From contig CALJHN010000017.1 in the NCBI GenBank assembly GCA_938075455.1, positions 1 through 47,362 of the forward strand: 47,362 bases of DNA. The letters are read 5' to 3'. The position numbers were made by a program, and so were the translations under genes. Source of the stretch: an uncultured Flavobacteriales bacterium. GTDB lineage: Bacteria; Bacteroidota; Bacteroidia; Flavobacteriales_D; Parvicellaceae. The notes below the pieces were generated by a model. That model saw only the letters and a list, made by a program, of their open reading frames with translations, was not told where the DNA came from and searched no databases. Position 1 is the stretch's first letter; every line of letters begins with the position of its first letter. Shown in pieces: positions 26,821 through 36,018 of this stretch.

Positions 26821-28916
26821 TTGATAATCTTAAAGTCTATTTGTCTTTTATGTAAATCTGCCTTTTTGACAATTATTTTAACTTCTTGCCCCATTGTATA
26901 GGTTTTTCGAGTTTTATAGCCTGTTGTAGATTTTTTCTCTGGATCGTAAAAATACTGATCTTCTTTCATGGAGTTTAAAGGAACCATTCCCTCACACTTA
27001 TTTTCGTGGAGTTCAACATAAATTCCCCAATCTGTAAGTCCAGATATCATTCCAGTAAATTGTTGTCCTATTTGTTCTTTTAAAAACACTACCTGCATAT
27101 ATTTTATAGATGCTCTTTCTGCATCTACTGCCTGTTTTTCCATTTTAGAAATATGGTTACACGTATGTTCTAACTGATCTTTACTATGGGAATTTTTTTC
27201 TTCTAAAGATTTAATTAATTTTCTGTGTACAATTAAATCTGCATATCTTCTTATAGGAGACGTAAAATGGGTATAATATTGAAATGCCAAACCATAATGT
27301 CCTATGTTATCAGAGCTGTATACAGCCTTAGACATTGATCTAATCACCATAGGGGAAATTAACTGTAGTTCTTTTCTTTTTTTCGCTTTTTGCATCACTT
27401 CATTTAAAGAAAAAGAAATAGGTTTATTTTTCTTTCTTATTATTTCATAACCCATTGACTTTAAATAAATTTTTAAATCATTAAGTTTTTCTTCATTTGG
27501 ATCGTCATGAACTCTATAAACAAATGGAGAAACAAGTTTATTTTTTGCTGGTTTACCCATTTTTATTGCAACATGTTTATTGGCAAGAAGCATAAACTCT
27601 TCTATCAATTGATGAGCTTCTTTGGAAACCTTTATGTAGGTTCCTATTGGAGTCCCTTTGTCGTCCAGTTGAAATTTAACTTCAGAACTTTCAATATTAA
27701 GCGCTCCACTATCCAGTCTTTTAGAACGAATAATTTTAGCAAATTCATTTAGAACATTAATTTCTTTGGAAAAAGTATTTTTTTTACCTTCAATAATTTC
27801 TTGTACTTCTTCATAGGTGAATCTATGGTTAGAGTGGATAACTGTTTTGCCAAACCAGGTATCTAAAACCTTCCCCACTTTATTGATTTTAAATACTACC
27901 GAAAATGTTAATTTATCTTCTTTTGGTCTTAAAGAACATAGGACGTTGCTTAGTTTTTCAGGGAGCATTGGAATTACTCTATCTACCAAATACACGCTGT
28001 TTCCTCTTTGAAAAGCTTCATTATCAATAATAGATTTTTCTTTTATAAAATGCCCCACATCTGCAATATGAACTCCTATTTCAGTTATTTCATCATCTAG
28101 CTCTTTGAAACTCAATGCGTCATCAAAATCTTTCGCATCAACAGGGTCAATAGTTATAGTAGTTACTTTTCTAAAATCTCTTCTTTTCTTAGCCTCTTTG
28201 TCATAATTTGGGGTTGGAATAGAGTCTAAATCTTTAATTACAGGAACTGGGAATTTAGTTGGAAATCCAAATTCTGAAAGAATAGAATTCATTTCAACAT
28301 TTATTTCACCAGGATTCCCTATAATCTCTGTTACTGCACCTTGAGGGCTTTTTGCGTTTTTTGGCCATGATAGAAATTTAACTTTTACTTTTTGTCCATT
28401 TTTTGCTTTATTGACATGTTTTTTTTCAATAAAAAAATGTGTTTTCACCATTCTATCGTCAGGAATGAAAAAGCAAAATTTTTCAGAAATCTCAATAACA
28501 CCAATGTATTCTTTTTTTACGCGTTCAATTATTTTAAGAACTCTTCCCTCTTCTTTTCCTTTATACAAACTACTTTTAATAAGAACTTTATCTCCATTAA
28601 GAGCGTTTTTAAGATTGGATGGATGAACATAGATATCTTTTTCAATTTTTGGGGACATAAAATATCCACCACCTTTACTTACAGTCTGTATATGACCAAC
28701 CAGTTCTTTATTGCCTTCTTTTATTTGGTATTTACCACGTTCTATTTCCTTTAAAACTCCATTATTAGCAAGCTGTTGCAAAAGGGTAACAATTCTTTTT
28801 CTTATAAATGCATCTTTAACTCCTAAAACAGCAGCTATTTGCTTGTAATTGTAGCTATATTCAGGATGTTCTCTAGTAACTTTTAGTATGCTTTCTGCAA
28901 GCTCACGATCTTTCAT
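26817..28916 (-). CDS. rnr: Ribonuclease R
   Basis: 699 aa. An N-terminal winged-helix domain (about 1-70) and cold-shock-like OB domains (75-215) come first. The RNB catalytic domain (about 240-570) has IDPVDAKDFDDALSF (Mg-binding Asp cluster) and THFTSPIRRYADLIVHR, and the protein ends with an S1 domain (FTGMISGLTDWGIYVELHEN). It degrades structured RNA processively. Convergent with the M43 protease gene, with a 4-nt overlap. Confidence 0.97.
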   Translation of the reverse strand: MKDRELAESILKVTREHPEYSYNYKQIAAVLGVKDAFIRKRIVTLLQQLANNGVLKEIERGKYQIKEGNKELVGHIQTVSKGGGYFMSPKIEKDIYVHPSNLKNALNGDKVLIKSSLYKGKEEGRVLKIIERVKKEYIGVIEISEKFCFFIPDDRMVKTHFFIEKKHVNKAKNGQKVKVKFLSWPKNAKSPQGAVTEIIGNPGEINVEMNSILSEFGFPTKFPVPVIKDLDSIPTPNYDKEAKKRRDFRKVTTITIDPVDAKDFDDALSFKELDDEITEIGVHIADVGHFIKEKSIIDNEAFQRGNSVYLVDRVIPMLPEKLSNVLCSLRPKEDKLTFSVVFKINKVGKVLDTWFGKTVIHSNHRFTYEEVQEIIEGKKNTFSKEINVLNEFAKIIRSKRLDSGALNIESSEVKFQLDDKGTPIGTYIKVSKEAHQLIEEFMLLANKHVAIKMGKPAKNKLVSPFVYRVHDDPNEEKLNDLKIYLKSMGYEIIRKKNKPISFSLNEVMQKAKKRKELQLISPMVIRSMSKAVYSSDNIGHYGLAFQYYTHFTSPIRRYADLIVHRKLIKSLEEKNSHSKDQLEHTCNHISKMEKQAVDAERASIKYMQVVFLKEQIGQQFTGMISGLTDWGIYVELHENKCEGMVPLNSMKEDQYFYDPEKKSTTGYKTRKTYTMGQEVKIIVKKADLHKRQIDFKIIN

Positions 28917-28951
28917 AAGAAATTATAAATTTAAAACACTCTCAGGAAAAC

Positions 28952-29131
28952 TTATTTATTTTCTTCCGACTCCAATATTTTTATTCTATCTAGAATATCA
29001 TTGGCTTCTTTAGTTTTTTGGTCGCTTGCTGATCGGTTAGAGTGGGATAACTTATAAGCTTCTTCTGTTAAGGCATTGTACTTTTTCATTAAAGTATCTT
29101 TTTCTGATTTTTTTTTAAAAATCCCAAACAT
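28952..29131 (-). CDS. Lacal_2735-family small protein
   Basis: 59 aa from the ATG at 29129-29131 (MFGIFKKKSEKDTLMKKY), chosen over a start three codons upstream because the family begins MFG(I/L)FKKKSE. Highly charged, a single helical hairpin (EEAYKLSHSNRSASDQKTKE). Found across Flavobacteriia; function unknown. It lies 35 nt upstream of rnr on the same strand. Confidence 0.82.
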   Translation of the reverse strand: MFGIFKKKSEKDTLMKKYNALTEEAYKLSHSNRSASDQKTKEANDILDRIKILESEENK

Positions 29132-29285
29132 AAAATGCAAATTAAAATTAAAGTTTGGTGAAAATACTGCTATTTACAGAGTTTTCAAAAGTTTATTTAC
29201 AAAACAAGTGATCTTTAAATTTTATTTTCAATTATATCTAATATTTATATTCTGTAAGTTGTCTTAAATTCATAAATTAGAAACG

Positions 29286-29693
29286 ATGATAAAAAAAATA
29301 GAACATATTGGAATTGCCGTGGAAAATCCTAAAAAAAGCAATGAAATTTTTGAAAAGCTATTTGGTGAAACATCCTATAAAACCGAATTGATTGAATCTG
29401 AAGGAGTGAAAACTTATTTTTATAAGATAGGAGAATCTAAAATTGAGTTACTTGAAGCAACTAAGGAAGATAGCCCAATTAAAAAGTTTATTAATAAGAG
29501 AGGGCAAGGTATGCACCATTTAGCACTTCATGTAGAAGATATTCACGCAGAGTTAGCAAGGCTTACTAATTTGGGATTTGAAGCTATCGGGGATATTAAG
29601 CAAGGTGCAGATAATAAACTTATTTGTTTTTTCCATCCTAAATCTACTGGTGATATTTTGATTGAATTATGTCAGGAACAAGATCCAGTATAG
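29286..29693 (+). CDS. mce: Methylmalonyl-CoA epimerase
   Basis: 135 aa VOC-fold protein. Metal ligands can be read: His in IEHIGIAV, His in MHHLALHVEDI and Glu near the C-terminus in DILIELCQ. It interconverts the (R) and (S) forms of methylmalonyl-CoA in propionate metabolism. Its last 50 nt overlap the convergent HAD gene. Confidence 0.93.
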   Translation: MIKKIEHIGIAVENPKKSNEIFEKLFGETSYKTELIESEGVKTYFYKIGESKIELLEATKEDSPIKKFINKRGQGMHHLALHVEDIHAELARLTNLGFEAIGDIKQGADNKLICFFHPKSTGDILIELCQEQDPV

Positions 29694-30285
29694 ACTTGTT
29701 TTTTTCTAAATGAAAGGTTTTAATTCCTGCTTTTTTAGCACCTTCAATATGCTGAATAGAGTCATCGACAAATAAGGTATTTTCAGCCATTAACCCATTC
29801 TCTTCCAAGACTTGATTAAAGCAACTTTTCTCTGGTTTTCTCTTTCCCATTCTTGAAGAATAATATATTTTATCAAAACAATTATAGAATTGTTCTAGCA
29901 TATTGTTCTTTTTCAAATCTTCCTTAAATTTTTTAATGTGTATTTCATTCGTGTTGCTCAACAAAAATATTTTATAATCTTTTTTTAAACCATATATAAA
30001 TATTAGTTTTTCAATAGGAATTTCTAAAAGCATTGCATTCCAAGCATTGATGAAATCGATTTCTTTTATTTTTAAATTTTCAGAATCTTTTAAAGAAGAA
30101 ATGAATTCTCCTGGCTTTATTTTTCCTTTTTCAAAATTATCAAAAAGAAGCGTTTGTTTTTTTTGACTGTATAATTTTTTAAAATGTAAAACACCAATTT
30201 TTTTAAACTCATCTACAGTTTTAGAATAATCTAGATTTAAAATCACACCTCCTAAGTCAAATATTATACTTTTAATTTCCGTCAT
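29644..30285 (-). CDS. HAD-superfamily phosphatase
   Basis: 213 aa. HAD motif I is FDLGGVILNLD (second Asp position is Asn/Leu-shifted but the nucleophile Asp is present), motif II is LLSNTNE, motif III the Lys in GKRKPEKS, and motif IV LFVDDS. Resembles FMN- or haloacid-dehalogenase-like subfamily IA members (GlmM-independent, substrate unknown). Convergent with mce, with a 50-nt overlap of coding ends. Confidence 0.88.
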   Translation of the reverse strand: MTEIKSIIFDLGGVILNLDYSKTVDEFKKIGVLHFKKLYSQKKQTLLFDNFEKGKIKPGEFISSLKDSENLKIKEIDFINAWNAMLLEIPIEKLIFIYGLKKDYKIFLLSNTNEIHIKKFKEDLKKNNMLEQFYNCFDKIYYSSRMGKRKPEKSCFNQVLEENGLMAENTLFVDDSIQHIEGAKKAGIKTFHLEKNKSILDLVPDIIQSKYHQ

Positions 30286-30364
30286 TTCCCTTAATTAATC
30301 AAAACAAATTATTAAAATTGTCTCGAATTTAGATATATTATAAAAAATTAAACATTTATTCATT

Positions 30365-32299
30365 TTGAAATATTTTTTAATCATTTCCCTTTTCATTTCG
30401 TTATTTATTAAACCAAGTGCTCAGCAAAGCTTCAGTTTAGATACTTTGCTAGTACAAACCACTAGAATTCCTTTAAAAGCCAGCGAGACCGGGAGAAGTA
30501 TCAGTATTTTGACCAAAGAACAAATCCAACAATTGCCAGCTACTACTTTTTACGAGTTATTACAAACTATTTGTGGTGTTGAAATTCAGTCTCGTGGAGG
30601 ATTTGGTGTACAAGGTGATATTGTAATGAGAGGTTCTACTTTTTCTCAAGTTTTGGTTTTAATTGATGGCATGAAAATTAACGATCCATTGACTGGGCAT
30701 TTTAATTGCTATGTTCCTGTTTCAAATATGGAAATAGAGAGAATTGAAATCTTAAAAGGTGCAGGAGCTTCTATGTATGGACCAGATGCTGTTGGAGGGG
30801 TAATAAATGTTATTACCAAAGGGTTCGACGCTTTAAAAAATGGAACTACTTCATCTGGATCTATCAGCTACGGAGACAATAAACTAGTAAGTTCTACAGC
30901 AAGTATTTTTCATAAATCCAATAAATTTTATGTTGGCTTAGGGGCATCTATAAATAATTCTATTGGAGATAGTATTTTACCAGTTACAGTTAATGACTCT
31001 ACAACTTTGGAGGGTTATAGAAATTATTTTGATATTAAAAATATAAGTGTTTCAGCAGGATTTAAAATAAATGATTTGTGGGAATTAAAAGTTAGATCCT
31101 CCATTCTTTCTAGCGATTTTAATGCAAGATATTTTTACACTTCTTACCTGTCAGACAAATCTACAGAAATAACCTCTAACTGGTTTAATAGAGTTCAGCT
31201 CCAAAGAAAAACTTCAACAGGGTCTTTATTAGATATTAATGCTAGCTATAAAAGATCTTCAGATGAATTTCTATACACTCCAAATGCAGATCCTAATATG
31301 CACACAATGGATTATTTAAATTTCACAGTAAATAATTCAAATGAAATTAATGAGAAATTTATTTTTAAATCTGGAATTCAAGCTGATTTAAGGAAAATTG
31401 AAAGTAACGATAGGGGAAATCATAGCGATTATCATTTTGGAGCTTACTTAATGGGGGTTTACAAGTTAAATAATCTAGTTTTAACTACTATCGCTAGAGA
31501 AGATTATGATGAAAATTATGGGTTTGAATTTTGTCCTCAATTAAATGCTGCTTTTAATTTACCTAATTTGACATTAAGAGCTTCAGCAGGTAGAAGTATA
31601 AGAGCAGCAGATTACACGGAAAGATATAATAATAATATTTCTTTAAAGACTTATATACGATTAGGAAACCCAAATTTAATGGCTGAAAGAGGATGGTCAG
31701 AAGAAATAGGAATTAACTATTCTCCATTTAAAAATGCTTTATTTAAAGCAACCATTTTTAGCAGACAGTCTAGGAATATTATAGATTATATTTTGACTAA
31801 TGAAAGTGATATTGATAGTGGTATAGGTGACTTAGTTCCTGGGGCAAACTATACATTTGCAAAAAATATTAAGGATGTAAATGTCAATGGGTTTGAATTA
31901 GAGTTAAACTCTAAATTTCTCATTTCAGAGAACAGCACTTTAAATTGGCAAATGGGATATACTTTTTCAGATATTACCAACGACACTCTAGGAATTTATT
32001 TATCAAGCTTTGCAAAGCATCTACTTAATGCGCAGCTAATTTTAAATTACAACTCTTTCCAATTCTCTATTTCTGGCTTGTACAAAGAAAGAACTGCCCA
32101 GAATGCAGAATCCATATCTACTGATTTAGAGATTAGTTATGGACTTTTAAATACAAGAATTGGTTATGGATTAATGGATAATAAACTTTCTTTAAATGTT
32201 CAGATTCTTAATTTACTAGACAAAGAATACCAGAATATATTAGGTGCTAAAATGCCAGGAAGATGGTTAATGGGAGGAATTAGCTGGACAATAGAGTAA
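30365..32299 (+). CDS. TonB-dependent outer-membrane receptor (BtuB-like)
   Basis: 644 aa from a TTG start at 30365 (KYFLIISLFISLFIKPSAQQ signal peptide directly follows; no ATG fits). Plug domain about 25-150: SISILTKEQIQQLP, RGGFGVQGDIVMRGSTFSQ, YGPDAVGGVINVITKG. The 22-strand barrel follows, ending in an aromatic/hydrophobic tail (MGGISWTIE). No carboxypeptidase-like SusC N-terminal domain, so it is closer to BtuB/siderophore receptors than to SusC. Ligand unknown. Confidence 0.92.
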   Translation: MKYFLIISLFISLFIKPSAQQSFSLDTLLVQTTRIPLKASETGRSISILTKEQIQQLPATTFYELLQTICGVEIQSRGGFGVQGDIVMRGSTFSQVLVLIDGMKINDPLTGHFNCYVPVSNMEIERIEILKGAGASMYGPDAVGGVINVITKGFDALKNGTTSSGSISYGDNKLVSSTASIFHKSNKFYVGLGASINNSIGDSILPVTVNDSTTLEGYRNYFDIKNISVSAGFKINDLWELKVRSSILSSDFNARYFYTSYLSDKSTEITSNWFNRVQLQRKTSTGSLLDINASYKRSSDEFLYTPNADPNMHTMDYLNFTVNNSNEINEKFIFKSGIQADLRKIESNDRGNHSDYHFGAYLMGVYKLNNLVLTTIAREDYDENYGFEFCPQLNAAFNLPNLTLRASAGRSIRAADYTERYNNNISLKTYIRLGNPNLMAERGWSEEIGINYSPFKNALFKATIFSRQSRNIIDYILTNESDIDSGIGDLVPGANYTFAKNIKDVNVNGFELELNSKFLISENSTLNWQMGYTFSDITNDTLGIYLSSFAKHLLNAQLILNYNSFQFSISGLYKERTAQNAESISTDLEISYGLLNTRIGYGLMDNKLSLNVQILNLLDKEYQNILGAKMPGRWLMGGISWTIE

Positions 32300-32374
32300 A
32301 TTATTGGTTTTACTTTAAAGTAATTAGATTTTTTTTTGCAAATTTGCCAACCAATTTAGTTTAACACTGAATTA

Positions 32375-32448
32375 GGGCCCATAGCTCAGTTGGTTAGAGC
32401 ACCTGACTCATAATCAGGGGGTCGAAGGTTCGAGCCCTTCTGGGCCCA
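32375..32448 (+). tRNA. tRNA with CAT anticodon (elongator Met or Ile2)
   Basis: 74 nt cloverleaf. Acceptor stem GGGCCCA/TGGGCCC, D-arm GCTCAGTTGGTTAGAGC, anticodon arm CCTGA-CTCATAA-TCAGG with CAT at the anticodon, T-arm GAAGG-TTCGAGC-CCTTC, discriminator A. CCA is not encoded. The CAT anticodon could read AUG or, if lysidine-modified, AUA; sequence alone does not settle this. Confidence 0.95.
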
Positions 32449-32460
32449 CGTTAATGATTT

Positions 32461-32489
32461 GGGAGTTACGATAATATTTTGTGACTCCC
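32461..32489 (+). terminator. Hairpin after the CAT tRNA
   Basis: GGGAGTTAC and GTGACTCCC form a 9-bp stem (one T·G wobble) around an 11-nt loop, 12 nt after the tRNA. Only a weak T-rich tail follows, so termination is probable rather than certain. Confidence 0.55.
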
Positions 32490-32591
32490 ATTTATATAAT
32501 GAACCATTAAGTCAAATAAAAACATCAAATGAGTTTATGAAATGGATTAATTCAAGATATTTGAATTGTTTTTCTTATTTTAAATTGTTTA

Positions 32592-33002
32592 CTATTCTGT
32601 AGCTTTTTGTGAACCATAAAAGAATAAGCCAATTACAATTAGGTTCATTAAAATTACAGGTAATGGTGCTGAAGGCTCGCTTTTAATTGCAGAAATTAAA
32701 TCTGGAAGGGCTGTAAACCCAGTAATAATAAAAAACAAAAAAGAAACTCGTTTTTTCGCGGTAATATCAGCAATAGACATAGCTCCTATCATAGCAAATG
32801 CAATGCCTGTATACAAAGCTCCTACAACAAGAAAAAATGAATCACTCATCATAGTAAGTTCTTTAGTATAGTTTATTTCTGATCCAAAAGCATCTTCCAT
32901 GAGCATATTTTTCATATCAGGTATGACCATAGATATATATACAGGAAGAGCTTGAAGAAAAGTTAAAGCTGCTCCAATTGTAAAAATTTGTTTTAATTTC
33001 AT
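32592..33002 (-). CDS. Small membrane protein of unknown function, four predicted helices
   Basis: 136 aa with hydrophobic segments at about 7-28, 55-77, 85-103 and 115-131. The first helix is followed by a periplasmic-looking loop rich in Met/Asp. No family signature recognised. It is alone, between the tRNA and the divergent lipase gene. Confidence 0.7.
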   Translation of the reverse strand: MKLKQIFTIGAALTFLQALPVYISMVIPDMKNMLMEDAFGSEINYTKELTMMSDSFFLVVGALYTGIAFAMIGAMSIADITAKKRVSFLFFIITGFTALPDLISAIKSEPSAPLPVILMNLIVIGLFFYGSQKATE

Positions 33003-33280
33003 AATGTAATTTTATTTTCTTTATTAAATCTAATATATTTAAAATAAATAATTAATTCCATTTAAAGAGTAAAATTTAACCCCTAAAAGAGTTTGTAGTT
33101 CTATAAAAAACATTTTTTTCTTCGAATTATTAATCATTTTTTTCGTTTTGACACCTACATTTTAAACGTTTAAAAACATAAACATCTACTTTTAAAAATA
33201 TTTACTTTAAATTAAGATTTTAATAAGAAATTTTGATTAAACAAAAATTTCTTAAGACTTTTCCTAAAAAACTGTAAATA

Positions 33281-34699
33281 TTGGTCAATTTTTGTAAGAT
33301 TCTATTTTTAATTTTAATGCTGAATAACGAAGCATACTCTCAATATTTGGTTTCATGTAACTTTTTAAATTCTTCTTCCTCCTCCATATTTAGTGGAGCG
33401 ACAGGATTAAATTTAGATTACGATGTGGATATGTATAAGATGACCTACAACACGGTAAATACAGATAGTTTACCTGTCATTGCTACTGGGGCATTTTTTA
33501 TTCCCAAAAATACAAGTTGTAATGATTTTCCAATTGCAATATATAATCATGGAACTACGTTAAGAAAAAATGATGTTCCTTCTCATAATAATTCTGAGGC
33601 AATTATTGGAAAAGTTTTTTCTGCAGGAGGATATTTTGTTTGTATGCCAGACTATATTGGCATGGGAGATAGTCCAGGGCTTCATCCTTATGTCCATGCT
33701 CATACTGAAGCGACTGCTTCAATAGATATGGTCAGAGCCGCCAGAGAATATTTAAGCACTAACAATTTTGTAGATAATAATGAGCTGTTTTTAACAGGTT
33801 ATTCCCAAGGAGGTCATGCATGTATGGCTACGACAAAGTTTATAAAAGATGAAAATCTGCAGTCTGAATTTAATATTATAGCTTCTGCTCCTTGCTCTGG
33901 GCCTTATGATCTTTCAGGAATAATGGCAGATACTATTATTTCTCCATCTTCCTATTCTAACCCGGGATATATAGTTTACCTTCTTGCATCCTACCAACTG
34001 GCTTATGGAAATATATTTAATTCTTGGTCAGATGTACTTTATTCTCCATACGATACAATAGTTCCTCCTTTTTTTAGTGGGAATAACACTACTTTAGAAA
34101 TGGGATTATTAAATAGTCTTATTCCAAACCAGATGAATTTATTAATTAGAGATTCTTCTTTGAATAATTTTATTAATGATTCAGTTAATAAGAACCACCC
34201 TTGGTGGAGGGCACTTATTGATAATGACAATTACGACTGGCTACCCTTAAATCCATTAAGAATGTATTATTGTACTGCTGATGAGCAGATTGCATATACC
34301 AATGCTCTAAATGCAGAAAATTCTATGACTAACAATGGAGCTTTGGATGTGCAGGCAATAAATATGGGAAATAATGACCATGGGGGGTGTATTTTACCCG
34401 CTTTGTCTTCAGCTTTTAATTGGTTCCAATCCCTTAGAAGCCCATGTAATATTTTTTCAGCAATTAGTCCAAATTTAATTTCTTACAATGCTTATCCTAA
34501 CCCTTTCAAAGACGAATTTAACATACAGTTTGATGAAAAAGTTTATTTGGCTATCTATAGTTTAGATGGTAAATTAATGCTAGATGTAAATAATCTTCAA
34601 AACTTAAAATTACCAACTTCAGATTGGTCTAAGGGGATTTACATAGTAAAAGTAAGAGGCACCAAAGCCTATCGAAATACAATCATTACTAAGCTGTAA
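33281..34699 (+). CDS. Secreted alpha/beta hydrolase (secretory-lipase-like) with T9SS sorting domain
   Basis: 472 aa from a TTG start (33281), needed to give a signal peptide (MVNFCKILFLILMLNNEAYSQ); the only nearby ATG (33317) would cut it in half. Hydrolase core has an HGTTLRKNDVP oxyanion region and the nucleophile elbow TGYSQGGHA (GxSxG). An acidic residue in YYCTADEQIAY and a His in NNDHGG are the likely other triad members. It ends with a T9SS type A domain (AYPNPFKDEFNIQ, WSKGIYIVKVRG). Resembles LIP-type secretory lipases; substrate untested. Confidence 0.88.
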   Translation: MVNFCKILFLILMLNNEAYSQYLVSCNFLNSSSSSIFSGATGLNLDYDVDMYKMTYNTVNTDSLPVIATGAFFIPKNTSCNDFPIAIYNHGTTLRKNDVPSHNNSEAIIGKVFSAGGYFVCMPDYIGMGDSPGLHPYVHAHTEATASIDMVRAAREYLSTNNFVDNNELFLTGYSQGGHACMATTKFIKDENLQSEFNIIASAPCSGPYDLSGIMADTIISPSSYSNPGYIVYLLASYQLAYGNIFNSWSDVLYSPYDTIVPPFFSGNNTTLEMGLLNSLIPNQMNLLIRDSSLNNFINDSVNKNHPWWRALIDNDNYDWLPLNPLRMYYCTADEQIAYTNALNAENSMTNNGALDVQAINMGNNDHGGCILPALSSAFNWFQSLRSPCNIFSAISPNLISYNAYPNPFKDEFNIQFDEKVYLAIYSLDGKLMLDVNNLQNLKLPTSDWSKGIYIVKVRGTKAYRNTIITKL

Positions 34700-34730
34700 T
34701 AGAATTAATTAATTATTTTCGTGATAAGTT

Positions 34731-34804
34731 GGGGATGTAGCTCAGTTGGCTAGAGCGCTTGACTGGCAGTCAAGAGGTCGTGAGTTCGAATCTCATCTTC
34801 TCCA
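34731..34804 (+). tRNA. tRNA-Ala (GGC anticodon)
   Basis: 74 nt. Anticodon arm CTTGA-CTGGCAG-TCAAG gives GGC, reading GCC/GCU Ala codons. T-arm GTGAG-TTCGAAT-CTCAT. The acceptor stem has one G·T pair and one T-T mismatch (34736/34798), discriminator A, no encoded CCA. Confidence 0.93.
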
Positions 34805-34817
34805 CTAATCTGTTAAT

Positions 34818-34840
34818 AGCCCCTTTTTTGGGGCTTTTTT
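34818..34840 (+). terminator. Rho-independent terminator after tRNA-Ala
   Basis: AGCCCC, six T in the loop, GGGGCT, then a run of T. Strong intrinsic terminator 13 nt beyond the tRNA. Confidence 0.88.
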
Positions 34841-34897
34841 CTTTGCAGATGAAATGCAATACTCTCACTTTTATTTGGTTTTTGGCTATTTTGATGA

Positions 34898-34962
34898 TGT
34901 GGACAGTCAAGGACAACGTGTCCATTTTTAAATAGTGTGGACAGTATGGACATTGTGGACAG
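34898..34962 (+). repeat. Cluster of TGTGGACAG / GGACA repeats
   Basis: TGTGGACAG occurs at 34898-34906, 34936-34944 and 34954-34962. Two more GGACA copies lie between them (34911 and 34948). The 34911 copy forms the inverted repeat GGACA-ACG-TGTCC (34911-34923). It lies just upstream of the T9SS gene at 35001, after the tRNA terminator. It may be an operator array or a decayed repeat. Confidence 0.65.
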
Positions 34963-34966
34963 CCAA

Positions 34967-35009
34967 CTTTTTCTTACTTTAATGGTTTAAAACTTATGAA
35001 ATGAGGAAA
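34967..35009 (+). repeat. Upstream/start-region repeat, copy A
   Basis: This stretch (CTTTTTCTTA ... ATGGTTTAAAACTTA ... through the ATG at 35001) recurs with about seven mismatches and no gaps at 35686-35728, where it leads into a broken gene. Offset is 719 nt and the two ATGs align exactly, which points to duplication of a promoter plus start region. Confidence 0.8.
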
Positions 35010-35618
35010 TTACTATTCTTATTTATGTTTCCAGTATTAGTAAATTCTCAGTCCTTGCAGTTTACAAATTGGGCTGTTGACCTAAATTTAACAGTTCCTT
35101 TTCTTGTTGGTCCTCAAAATTATTCATTCGGTAACGATACGCTTACTGCAAGTTCTGATAGTATGATTGCATATATTCCAAACAAAATTTTATATAATGA
35201 TTCTTCAAATTATATTGAATTTTATACCATTGATACAATTTATCAATGCGCTGACATTATAGGAAAATATTCTTATCAAATTTCTAATGATTCATTAATT
35301 TTTAATTTAATTGATGATAGCTGTGGTCATAGAAATTTTCTCTTTACCCATAATTGGGCAAGAACAAATACTGATATTCAAAATAAATATGAAAAATTTA
35401 CTATAAAAACTTTCCCTAATCCAACCAAAGAAAATATTAATATTTCAATAAACAATTACAATGGAAAAATTCAAACAGAAGTTTTTGATTTAATTGGAAA
35501 TAGATTGCAAATTACCAATGAAACTATCATAAATTTAAGTGATTATTCTAAGGGAATTTATATTTTAAAAGTTGGTTATGGGAACAGAGTAGAAGAAGTA
35601 AAAGTTATTAAAGACTAA
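35001..35618 (+). CDS. Small secreted protein with T9SS sorting domain
   Basis: 205 aa. Signal peptide MRKLLFLFMFPVLVNSQ. The ~115-residue middle part (LQFTNWAVDLNLT ... CADIIGKYSYQISNDSLIF ... DSCGHRNFLF) looks like a beta-rich, lipocalin-like domain with Cys residues, not recognised further. The last ~75 residues are a T9SS type A domain (TFPNPTKENINISINN ... YSKGIYILKVGYGNR) that is closely similar to that of the 36019 gene. Confidence 0.82.
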   Translation: MRKLLFLFMFPVLVNSQSLQFTNWAVDLNLTVPFLVGPQNYSFGNDTLTASSDSMIAYIPNKILYNDSSNYIEFYTIDTIYQCADIIGKYSYQISNDSLIFNLIDDSCGHRNFLFTHNWARTNTDIQNKYEKFTIKTFPNPTKENINISINNYNGKIQTEVFDLIGNRLQITNETIINLSDYSKGIYILKVGYGNRVEEVKVIKD

Positions 35619-35632
35619 CCTCCCTTTGCTTT
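35586..35632 (+). repeat. 3'-end repeat, copy A (spans the stop codon)
   Basis: 47 bp that recur at 38797-38843 with two mismatches. The identity runs past the stop codon for some 15 bases (ending CCTCCCTTTGCTTT), so shared protein function alone does not explain it. Confidence 0.85.
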
Positions 35633-35685
35633 CTTAACTAAGTCAATTAACATAATAACACCTATTATCTTTTGAATAGGATTTG

Positions 35686-35728
35686 CTTTTTCTTAACTTG
35701 ATGGTTTAAAACTTACAAAATGAAGAAA
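35686..35728 (+). repeat. Upstream/start-region repeat, copy B
   Basis: Counterpart of 34967-35009. Contains the identical block ATGGTTTAAAACTTA and ends at the ATG (35720) of the broken gene. Confidence 0.8.
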
Positions 35729-35901
35729 CTTACAGTATTATGTTCTCATTCCTGATGCTTGGATTTCCAATTACATGTTTTAACCAACAAGTTTGGGTTC
35801 AAATAGGATTTGATTTAGATGGTGGAAATCCTGGAGTTGATAGTGGGAAAAGTGTATCTATAAATGATGCGGTAAACAAAGTTTTTTTGGTGCTCCAGTA
35901 A
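35720..35901 (+). pseudogene. Truncated, frameshifted N-terminus of a secreted repeat protein
   Basis: ATG 35720 opens a signal-peptide-like MKKLTVL, but the frame ends after 11 codons. A +1 shift restores MFSFLMLGFPITCFNQQVW and then VQIGFDLDGGNPGVDSGKSV followed by SINDAVNKV, ending at TAA 35899-35901. This is the start of the common Bacteroidota pattern WxQIGxDIDG...GxSVSLSxDGxxVAIGAP. A second shift after NKV would read FFGAPVSSS, again the family motif. At least two frameshifts and loss of the rest mark it as a pseudogene. Confidence 0.72.
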
Positions 35902-36018
35902 GTTCGTCTTAGTTTCACTTGCAGTTTCCATAATACATTTCACAAGCTGCGCTTTCACCTAATTCGTATGATTTTTTTAATTCATAATAAATTCTTAACT
36001 TTTTAAAAAAAATTAAAT

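Noticed and set aside
32375..34804. Integrative element bounded by the two tRNA genes
   Set aside because: No integrase, and I saw no direct repeat of either tRNA 3' end in the flanking sequence.
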